DNA from: Prevotella sp.
GTDB lineage: Bacteria > Bacteroidota > Bacteroidia > Bacteroidales > Bacteroidaceae
NCBI GenBank assembly: GCA_017430675.1
Contig: JAFRMM010000150.1
Coordinates: 1-19,484 of the forward strand
Reading direction: 5' to 3'
DNA length: 19,484 nucleotides
In this document: positions 13,846-19,484 of the stretch, piece by piece
Numbering within the stretch: the stretch's first letter is position 1
How the letters are laid out: every line of letters begins with the position of its first letter
Position numbers and translations under genes: made by a program
Notes under the pieces: generated by a model
Told to the model about the DNA's origin: nothing
Seen by the model: only the letters and a program-made list of their open reading frames with translations
The model's database searches: none

Positions 13846-16587
13846 TTAAACCAACTGCAGGCACATCATGGTAAGGTCGTCGTTGGGTTCGGCACCGTTA
13901 CGGTGCTTCTCCACCTCGTCCTTCAGTGTCTCTATCATCTGTTGAGCACCGTGGAAATGCGTACTCTGAAGGATCTCCAGCAAACGGGCATCGCCAAACT
14001 GCTCCTGCTGACGGTTCTCGGCTTCGTTGAGTCCGTCGGTGTAGAGTAGCAATATACACTCTTTGAAGTAATCGATGCTCTCACCCTTATACTCCAGTCC
14101 CGGCCACAGTCCGATGGGGGCGTTGGACTCCATGTCAAGGAACGAGAACTGTCCGTCGGCGTTGCCCAGCACGGGCGGGTTATGCCCGGCATTACAGTAC
14201 TCAAGCAAACGGCTTTTCAGGTTGAGCCTACAGATGAACATGGTGACAAACATGGCCTGTTCGTTGACCTCGGTCAACTCGTCGTTCATGTGAGTGGCAA
14301 TCTCGGCGGGAGCCATGCCCTGAGAAGCCAGCGCATGGAACAGTCGCGTGGCCTGGGCCATGAACAGCGAGGCGGGCACACCCTTTCCGCTGACGTCGCC
14401 CACGCAGAAATAGAGCCAGTCGCCCTTCATCAGATAGCCGTAAAGGTCGCCGCCCACCTCCCTGGCGGGTGTCATCAAGGCATACATGTCGAGCCCTTCA
14501 TAGACGGGGAACTCGTGGGGCACCATCGACATCTGAATATCGCGGGCGATGCGCAACTCACTCTCCATACGCTCCTGGGCAGCCTTCATGTCAGCCATCC
14601 GACGGGCATTGCGGTGACGCACGATAGTGAAGATGACGAAGAACACGGAGAGTGCGACGATGGTGACTATGAGGGCAAAGATGCGCCCCCTCGACAGCCG
14701 CTGCTGTTGCTGCAGTATCTGCTCTTCCTTCAGGCGTATCGTCTCCTGTTCCTCGGAATCGACCCACTGTGACTTGATGATGGCTGAGTCGAGGCGTTCC
14801 AAGATCTGGCTGGCCACGGCACTGGCCGTGTCACGTCGCCCTGCCATCACGTTTGCGTGGTACTTCCTCAGCAGGTACTTCTGGATGTCCTCGAGCGAGT
14901 ATCCTGCCTGCTCGTTGTTGAAGAGGACGTTCAGGTCGCGCAGGTTGTCAGCCGCCTCCGGCCAGTGATTCGACATGGCCAGGTAGTCGCTGGCATCAAT
15001 CTGCCCTTCGGAGGTGTTGGCAAAGCGGGTCTGCCGAAAAGCGGCAAACGCATCCGCGGCCTTTTCCCGCTGTCCGATACCCTCGAGGCCGATGGCAGAG
15101 AAAATGTGATACCTGGCCCACTGCTTGTCAATGTATGCCTCATCGTCTTCATACCGTTGTCTGTAGTCGTCTATCAACTTTCCGATGCGCTCTATCCAGA
15201 CGAGCCCGAGGTCATAGTGCTTCTCACTGAGCCAGCCGTAGGCTATGTTGATGAATCCCACCACGGCATCGCGGTATGAGTCTTTGGAGTGGTCCTTGTC
15301 GATATTGTCCAGATGCCTCTGGTATGCACGCTCAAAAAGCGTGTTGACCACAGAGTCCTCAACATTGAAGTGGGCCTGACAGCAACCGGCAAAGATGAGC
15401 AGGTTGGTGTAGTCGCTGGAGGCGGTGGCCCTGTTTCTGTCCAAATGGTCCAAGGCGGGTTTCACCACCTTCTGGGCACTGGAGAAATTTAGATAGCGGA
15501 TATACACGCCCTTTGCCGAGGGCTTATCAATGCGCTGGCCGCTGAGGGTGTACCACTGATCATCACGTTTATTGGTTATTGTTTCACGGTTATTGTCCCT
15601 GATTCCCGTCGTCTCGTCGTCGCCAAAGTTCACGATGGCGCGCGTCATGGCCCTCGCTCCGCTGGTCGATGCCGTGGGCACCACGAAGTGGGCGCGACAC
15701 GAGCGCAGTGTCCTTGCTGCCGTGGCGTAGCCCAGCGTATTGTCGGCACCGAGGTAGATGATCTCGTTGATGTTCGCGTCGGTGATCTCGAATGGCGAGT
15801 AACTGCCCACGAACTGCCCGTCGTCGCCGAAATAGTTGCTGAACGTCACAGCGGCAGGGCTGGCGTTCGTCACCGTCACGTCGTTGAACACGGGATCCGT
15901 GATGTCCGTACCTGTATTCCACTTAATGATGTAGGGGTTGCCCGCCGTCAGCGTTCCACCCGTCACTTCCGTGAAGTTGATAGTCAGCAGACCTTCGCTG
16001 TCGAGACCCGATGTTGTGCCGTTGAGTTCCATCACCGCCACACCATCACCTGCCAGCGGACTATCGGCAATCGTCACGTCGAACGGTAGGCAGAGTGTGT
16101 TCCACTTCCCGTCCTTGTAGAGCGTGCGGTTGTTCAGTTTTACAGCGGTCACCAGACTACCGTTGTAGGCGGTGAGGAGGCTGGTATTGTCAGCATCGGC
16201 ACAGAGTTGGGAATTGGCGATGGTCACGTTGCTGCCCTTGAAGTCAAAGCCTGAGATGGTCGTGGTGTTCAAGACAGGAAGGTTGATTTCAACGGTGCCA
16301 GTCTTGCTGAGGCTCACCTCGCCATCACCTTCTACTACTATATAATAAGGTGTATAGGCCGTCATTGCCTTGCTTGCCTCCTCTTTGAAGGTGACAGTGG
16401 TGACACCCTCGGCAGTCCCTACCGCCGTGGGGGCATAGACGTGGGCATGAGTGGCGGTGAGCGTCAGGTCGTAGGGCAGACAGACGGTGTAGCCGCAGCG
16501 CTGGAACTTATAGCCCGACGCTGTGAGGACAGGAGTGGCCTGAAGCATGCGGTTGTAGGTGACGCCGTTTGTGGCCGTGATGGCCAC
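13846..16587 (-). CDS. Chimeric open frame: C-terminal half of a BspA-type surface protein joined to a 5'-truncated TPR-TM-SpoIIE (PP2C) phosphatase
   Basis: The open frame codes 913 residues from a GTG at 16587, but that GTG lies inside a domain and the frame is open upstream to about 16680, so it is not a natural start. Residues 1 to ~345 are beta-rich repeats of a cell-surface protein, ending in the tail WYTLSGQRIDKPSAKGVYIR (345-364), which should be followed by KKVVVK-stop. Instead the frame passes into helical TPR-like repeats (about 370-620), one membrane span (about 632-652) and a PP2C SpoIIE domain (about 676-913). That domain has metal-binding motifs EVGGDLYG, GDVSGKGVPA, LLYTDGLNEA and NDDLTMM. 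Such enzymes dephosphorylate anti-sigma-factor antagonists in partner-switching pathways. The expected signal peptide and first repeats of the phosphatase are missing. The catalytic domain looks intact; whether any product is made depends on an internal start. Confidence 0.75.
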   Translation of the reverse strand: MAITATNGVTYNRMLQATPVLTASGYKFQRCGYTVCLPYDLTLTATHAHVYAPTAVGTAEGVTTVTFKEEASKAMTAYTPYYIVVEGDGEVSLSKTGTVEINLPVLNTTTISGFDFKGSNVTIANSQLCADADNTSLLTAYNGSLVTAVKLNNRTLYKDGKWNTLCLPFDVTIADSPLAGDGVAVMELNGTTSGLDSEGLLTINFTEVTGGTLTAGNPYIIKWNTGTDITDPVFNDVTVTNASPAAVTFSNYFGDDGQFVGSYSPFEITDANINEIIYLGADNTLGYATAARTLRSCRAHFVVPTASTSGARAMTRAIVNFGDDETTGIRDNNRETITNKRDDQWYTLSGQRIDKPSAKGVYIRYLNFSSAQKVVKPALDHLDRNRATASSDYTNLLIFAGCCQAHFNVEDSVVNTLFERAYQRHLDNIDKDHSKDSYRDAVVGFINIAYGWLSEKHYDLGLVWIERIGKLIDDYRQRYEDDEAYIDKQWARYHIFSAIGLEGIGQREKAADAFAAFRQTRFANTSEGQIDASDYLAMSNHWPEAADNLRDLNVLFNNEQAGYSLEDIQKYLLRKYHANVMAGRRDTASAVASQILERLDSAIIKSQWVDSEEQETIRLKEEQILQQQQRLSRGRIFALIVTIVALSVFFVIFTIVRHRNARRMADMKAAQERMESELRIARDIQMSMVPHEFPVYEGLDMYALMTPAREVGGDLYGYLMKGDWLYFCVGDVSGKGVPASLFMAQATRLFHALASQGMAPAEIATHMNDELTEVNEQAMFVTMFICRLNLKSRLLEYCNAGHNPPVLGNADGQFSFLDMESNAPIGLWPGLEYKGESIDYFKECILLLYTDGLNEAENRQQEQFGDARLLEILQSTHFHGAQQMIETLKDEVEKHRNGAEPNDDLTMMCLQLV

Positions 16588-16643
16588 AGGTGGATTGAAG
16601 TCCCAGCCGTCGGTCAGGATGATGCTGTTAGCCGTGCCATCAA

Positions 16644-16972
16644 TTACGATGTTGGGCTCGCTGGCAGGGTAGTCAATTTGGGGCAGTCGGCTATGAAGTT
16701 GTCGTCATGATGGGCAAAACCGCTGCCAATGGTGAACGACGTGAGGTTGTCGCAGCCACGGAAGGCACGGGCATGGACATACTCCACGGCATTGGGCAGG
16801 ACGACTTGGGTCAGGGCGTCGCAGTCCTCGAAGGCACTCTGGCCGATGTCTGTCACGTTGCTGCCGATGGTCAGCGTCTGCAGGGTGCTGTTGCCCTTGA
16901 ACACCTCGGGCAGGATGGCGGTGACAGGCTTGTTGTTGTAGGTGTCGGGGATGGTGAGCGTCGTGGCTCTGC
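16644..16972 (-). pseudogene. Frame-shifted middle fragment of the BspA-type surface protein (LRR_5 repeats)
   Basis: The frame resumes at about 16970 with TLTIPDTYNNKPVTAILPEV and runs through LRR_5 (BspA) repeats such as LTIGSNVTDIGQSAFEDC and VVLPNAVEYVHARAFRGC to a TAA at 16644-16646. Real homology leaves this frame at the C-run 16680-16683: one extra C there would continue as QIDYPASEPNIVID into the downstream frame. The upstream break lies near 16960-16980. The ATG-like start of this piece (GTG at 16904) is inside a repeat, so the piece is not a gene on its own. Confidence 0.75.
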
Positions 16973-18052
16973 ATCGTGAACATTACTATCCACCTCGCCT
17001 ATCACATATCCATACTTCATGTCGGTTGAATTGCTTTGCGTCAGCGTGTTCCTGGCCAGACACCTGTTGACGGTGGCCTTGTATGCAAAGCCGATGATGC
17101 CTCCCATAGGATTGTCCACGGTTCCGTTGGTCTGAATATAGTGCGATGCCGCGCAGTCGCTCACGGTCACGTCGTCGTAGGCCTCTCCCAGGATACCGCC
17201 ACACTGGAGCACGGTGCCCTTGATGACCCCGCTGAACACGCTACGCTCGATGACGCACTTGGAATAGGCCCGGCCCACGATGCAGCCACAGTACAGGTCG
17301 CCAGTCACCGTGTAATAGTCGTCGCCAGTGCTGGTACCAGTGACGAGCACGTCGCTGATGCGCATGTCCCGGAGTCCATAGCCCAGCAGGGTTCCCACGC
17401 CATCTTTTCCCTTTACCATCGGATTAAGCAGGTACAGGTTGTAGATGGTGGCATGGTTGGCGTAGCCAAAGAGTCCGACACAGTCTTCATCCGCCCGGTT
17501 GACGCAGAGGTTCTGAATGGTATGGCCTCCGCCGTCGAACACGCCGTCGAAGGGATGGCTCGCGGTGCCGATGGGCGTCCAGTTGGTTTCCGATGCCAAG
17601 TCAATGTCGGCAGTGAGCACCACCGAATTGTTGGCACTGTTTTTATATTGAGTATTACTGTTCACGGCATCACGGAATGCCTTCAGTTCCTCCACCGACC
17701 CGATGGTCTGCGGCTCGGTTGTCAGTTCATAGATGCGGTCGAAAGCCTCCTGCCAGCCCACTTTCTCGTTGGCTGTTGTCAGAGTGCCTGTCGAAGTGCC
17801 GTCGAACTTGGTGTTCATATAGTTGTCCGTGGTGCCGCCGGGCACATAGAGGATGCGCGTGGCTGCCATCTTCTCCATGCTCTTCTTCGTGCCGAGGGCG
17901 GCAAACACGTCGTTCCACTGCCATGTGGGAGCCGTGGTGGCCAGACACTTCACGACCTTCAGCGATGCCAGTTCCGAGAAGGCCCCGGAGCCGATGGTCT
18001 GCAGGGTGGAGGGCAGCGTCAGATGGTATTGTTGTCGTTGTCGAATACGCAC
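16871..18052 (-). pseudogene. Frame-shifted N-terminal part of the BspA-type surface protein, with GLUG-like repeats
   Basis: Reading starts after the first frameshift (18022-18045) with LTLPSTLQTIGSGAFSELAS, an LRR_5 repeat. A linker follows (ATRILYVPGGTTDNYMNTKF), then GLUG-like right-handed beta-helix repeats: HPFDGVFDGGGHTIQNL, DCVGLFGYANHATIYNLYL, CGGILGEAYDDVTVSDC and MGGIIGFAYKATVNRC. These repeats occur in secreted adhesin-like proteins of gut and oral Bacteroidetes. Near 16975 the frame leaves homology (after GEVDSNVHDA) and runs as Arg/Ser/Pro-rich nonsense to a stop at 16871. The GTG at 18052 is not a true start; the true start with signal peptide is at 18171 in another frame. Confidence 0.78.
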
Positions 18053-18171
18053 ACCACATGGTATAAAGGGTTTTCGTTGAGCGACAACTCCATCGTTCCC
18101 TTATAACGGTAGGCTGATGCCGACAACGAGAGCAGGGACACGAGAGCCAGCGTCATATATTTCTTATTCAT
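18019..18171 (-). pseudogene. True N-terminus of the BspA-type surface protein (signal peptide), ended by a frameshift
   Basis: From the ATG at 18171 the frame codes MNKKYMTLALVSLLSLSASA, a textbook signal peptide. It continues YRYKGTMELSLNENPLYHVV and VCVFDNDNN before a TGA at 18021-18019. One added base near 18022-18045 would join it to the LTLPSTLQTIG frame. The whole surface-protein gene thus spans about 18171-15499 in frames that each shift the same way three times. It starts 35 bases behind the hydrolase fragment, so the two probably shared a transcript. Confidence 0.75.
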
Positions 18172-18179
18172 AACCATTT

Positions 18180-18207
18180 CAATCTTTAATCTTCAATCTT
18201 CAACGTT
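18180..18207. repeat. Heptad repeat between hydrolase fragment and BspA-type gene
   Basis: Four 7-base units run in tandem on the + strand: CAATCTT, TAATCTT, CAATCTT and CAACGTT. The last unit runs into the stop codon of the hydrolase fragment (18207-18209). The array fills most of the 35-base spacer. Confidence 0.6.
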
Positions 18208-18890
18208 CAATTATCTCCTGTCAGCACCCATTCGAACAGACAATAGTCGGGGGTAGAGCCTGCTATGCCAAGAACGGGAGCGCCGTAGAAGTAGAAATCA
18301 CTGCCGGCAGGCACATGGTCGTTGGCCTTGGGGTCATCATAGACGAAGACGTTAGCATCGCTCTTGGTTAAGGTCAGATGAGGGCTCAGACCGGCTACCA
18401 TGCACCTGTTAGAGGTAGTATAATAGGTCAGCGTGTTTTGCTTCTTGATGAACGAGAGCAGGTTGACGTAGGGCACCACGGTGTCGTAGGTGGAATGGTA
18501 GAAGGCGACGCGGTGCTGCGGTATCCACCCCACAGTGAGGTTGTTGCTCTCCAGGGCGCGGTGCAGATCCTCCATGACACCGTGGCCGGTGGGTGTCACG
18601 CGGTTGCCGTAGGCATCCTCGAAGTTGCTTGGGTCGTTGAAATAGTTGTAGGCTTGCGGAGTCAGCATATACTCCATCTTTCCCCAGACGTTGTCGCCGT
18701 CGTCCTTGAACAGCATCTCCGTCATCTGTTGCTTTGTGAATGCGCCTCCCACGACGTACGCGTCGCCGTAGGGATTGTTGACGGTTCCGTACCAGGTCTT
18801 GCCATCTTCCCTGCAGTCGCGATAAACTTCGGTCACGCTTGTGGTGCTGAACTGGTCGTCGTTGTTCGGCTTGCTCTTCGATTCGATCAT
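18207..18890 (-). pseudogene. 5'-truncated alpha/beta-hydrolase (secreted lipase/esterase-like), C-terminal part only
   Basis: The open frame codes 227 residues from an ATG at 18890. HRVAFYHSTYDTVVPYVNLL matches the strand that carries the catalytic Asp in alpha/beta hydrolases (GxxDxxVP pattern). NDHVPAGSDFYFYG fits the catalytic His segment. The oxyanion and nucleophile part (GxSxG) and any signal peptide are absent. The same frame continues upstream as NPAPGSTWMIES and is then closed by TGA at 18917-18915, preceded by LYCTHTYDNK up to the promoter. The gene has therefore lost its 5' half, and the promoter lies where coding sequence would be expected. Without Ser it should be inactive as an esterase. 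A 13-codon leader frame (18928-18887) overlaps its ATG by 4 bases. Family call is moderate; truncation is strong. Confidence 0.65.
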
Positions 18891-18947
18891 CCACGTGGAA
18901 CCAGGAGCAGGGTTTCACTTGTTGTCATAAGTATGCGTACAATACAA

Positions 18948-18959
18948 TTTGCGCGCAAA
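18948..18959. promoter_or_regulatory. 12-bp perfect palindrome overlapping a -7 box and start point
   Basis: TTTGCGCGCAAA is fully self-complementary. It covers the TTTG half of the -7 box (18963-18956) and the expected transcription start on the - strand, a position typical for a repressor operator. Confidence 0.5.
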
Positions 18960-18986
18960 GGTAATCTTTTACACGCGTATATGCAA
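18956..18986 (-). promoter_or_regulatory. Bacteroidetes promoter in front of the hydrolase fragment
   Basis: On the - strand, TTG (18986-18984) is followed after exactly 20 bases by TACCTTTG (18963-18956). This fits the Bacteroidetes consensus TTTG-N19-21-TAnnTTTG. Transcription would begin near 18950 and reach a leader ATG at 18928. The spacer contains the alternating pyrimidine-purine run 18970-18985. Confidence 0.7.
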
Positions 18987-18991
18987 GGGCG

Positions 18992-19030
18992 CAGACAAGT
19001 TGGACCCTCGTTTCAGACAAGTTGAACCCT
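18992..19030 (-). repeat. Two 17-bp direct repeats, 22 bp apart, just upstream of the -33 element
   Basis: CAGACAAGTTGGACCCT (18992-19008) and CAGACAAGTTGAACCCT (19014-19030) differ at one base. Their start-to-start distance of 22 bp is about two helical turns, so a protein would meet both on one DNA face. The nearer copy ends 5 bases upstream of the -33 TTG. This is the geometry of an activator site of the AraC or response-regulator kind. Confidence 0.65.
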
Positions 19031-19089
19031 AAAATGGATACAACCTTGTCTTACGCACGCGCACGATAGTAGGTTAAAGCCGAAAACAA

Positions 19090-19156
19090 GTGTCCCATCT
19101 GTCCCATGTGTCCCTTGCGTTTTGTGGTAAAGGGACAGATGGGACAGGTGGGACAC
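19090..19156. repeat. Long hairpin built from TGTCCCAT-type repeats; possible terminator of the araC-family gene
   Basis: Two 26-base arms (19090-19115 and 19131-19156) pair with only two imperfections, one of which can be a G-U pair; the loop is 15 bases. Each arm is itself about three copies of a 9-base unit, TGTCCCAT plus C/G, in opposite orientation. Read on the - strand, the hairpin is followed by CTTGTTTTCGG. It could therefore end transcripts from the AraC-family gene, or be a REP-like element. Confidence 0.6.
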
Positions 19157-19185
19157 ATAAAAAATGAGTATGACAACTATATACC

Positions 19186-19211
19186 TGCGCACACATATAC
19201 GCGCGCGTATA
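19186..19211. repeat. Alternating pyrimidine-purine tract with a 16-bp perfect palindrome
   Basis: All 26 bases of 19186-19211 alternate pyrimidine and purine. The last 16 (19196-19211, TATACGCGCGCGTATA) are a perfect palindrome. The 8-mer CGCGTATA occurs again in the promoter spacer at 18974-18981. The rest of the gene-free stretch 18929-19362 holds weak hairpins only (for example 19252-19276 and 19304-19323) and no convincing gene. Confidence 0.5.
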
Positions 19212-19362
19212 AGGAAGCCATCCACGGAACGGGAGGGATTGGGTGCAGGATATCCGGTGGCACTTATCACCCGGATTCTCTCGAGAATTCATCCGTATCG
19301 TGGCTCCGTAGCAACAAACGGAGGCTCCCAAAACCCTTTAATCTGTCCGCTGGGCGATGTGT

Positions 19363-19484
19363 TCAGTCCCCAGCATCCTTGTTCTGGTAGCGGTACTCGG
19401 TGGGAGTGATGGAGTAGCGCTCCTTGAACAGGCGACTGAAGGTGCGGCGGGTGCCGAAGCCGGAGGCGGAGGCAATGTCGTCGA
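19363..19484 (-). CDS. AraC-family transcriptional regulator, C-terminal 39 residues only
   Basis: The - strand frame entering the window edge reads DDIASASGFGTRRTFSRLF, KERYSITPTEYRYQNKDAGD and stops with TGA at 19365-19363. This is the second helix-turn-helix of AraC/XylS regulators (IAxxxGFxxxxxFxRxFKxxxxxTPxxYR). The N-terminal part is outside the window, so it may be a plain AraC protein or the output domain of a hybrid two-component regulator, both common in Bacteroidetes. It lies upstream of, and in the same direction as, the promoter with 22-bp-spaced direct repeats, and is a natural candidate to bind them. Confidence 0.82.
   Translation of the reverse strand, partial: DDIASASGFGTRRTFSRLFKERYSITPTEYRYQNKDAGD

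Noticed and set aside
17036..18106. 356-codon open frame on the + strand opposite the surface-protein gene
   Set aside because: It is the antisense shadow of GC-rich beta-helix codons on the - strand; no recognisable domain, and the - strand frames show clear LRR_5 and GLUG repeats.
18890..18928. LVPRG in the 13-codon leader resembles a thrombin cleavage site of cloning vectors
   Set aside because: No other vector sequence (tags, polylinker) is nearby and the residues come from native-looking sequence; this is chance.
18378..19025. 215-codon + strand open frame over the hydrolase fragment and its promoter
   Set aside because: It is opposite to the hydrolase frame with the catalytic Asp and His segments and crosses the promoter and direct repeats; no domain recognised.
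19164..19409. Small + strand gene of 81 codons near the right edge
   Set aside because: It crosses the palindromic tract and runs antisense into the AraC-family gene; composition is unlike a protein and there is no start context.

Overview
The window looks like a chromosomal segment of a Bacteroidetes bacterium, most likely Prevotella or a close relative. The main clues are start regions with A-rich leaders and no Shine-Dalgarno sequence, -7 boxes of the TAnnTTTG type, lipoprotein signals, a TonB-dependent receptor, a BspA/GLUG-type surface protein, and the C-terminal tail motif (LxGQRxDxPxxGVxI) typical of Prevotella secreted proteins. This is recognition by eye; no database was searched.

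Bases 1-9271 on the + strand hold an anaerobic-type (cbi) corrin ring cluster made of fused enzymes: CbiH-CbiC (5' end outside the window), CbiE-CbiT, CbiG-CbiF and CbiJ-CbiD. Together these cover most ring-contraction, methylation, reduction and rearrangement steps between cobalt-factor III and cobyrinate. Between cbiGF and cbiJD sits a two-gene insert (4279-7451) with its own promoter. It encodes a lipoprotein that fuses a HAD phosphatase to an M15 peptidase, followed with a 4-base overlap by a secreted histidine acid phosphatase. Sampled lines of this insert are more GC-rich than sampled cob lines.

Bases 9281-13730 on the - strand, convergent with cbiJD, hold an uptake operon: TonB-dependent receptor, lipoprotein substrate-binding protein and FecCD/BtuC-type permease. 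No ATPase gene follows, and I see no cobalamin riboswitch. The receptor has two His-rich stretches, so a metal cargo such as cobalt is as plausible as cobalamin.

Bases 13846-18920 on the - strand look decayed and recombined. An alpha/beta-hydrolase gene lacks its 5' half including the nucleophile serine. A BspA/GLUG surface protein gene carries three single-base frameshifts. Its C-terminal tail runs in frame into a TPR-TM-SpoIIE phosphatase that has lost its own N-terminus. In front of the hydrolase fragment lies a dense regulatory region (18887-19211): a good Bacteroidetes promoter, two direct repeats 22 bp apart, a palindrome over the start point, a 26-bp-arm hairpin and a Z-DNA-prone palindromic tract. 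The window ends in the last 39 codons of an AraC-family regulator on the - strand.

I saw no tRNA, rRNA, CRISPR array, transposase or integrase. No wholly new system is proven here. The best leads are the promoter region near 18950-19030, the HAD-M15/acid phosphatase pair inside the cob cluster, the His-rich receptor system, and the chimeric BspA-SpoIIE reading frame.
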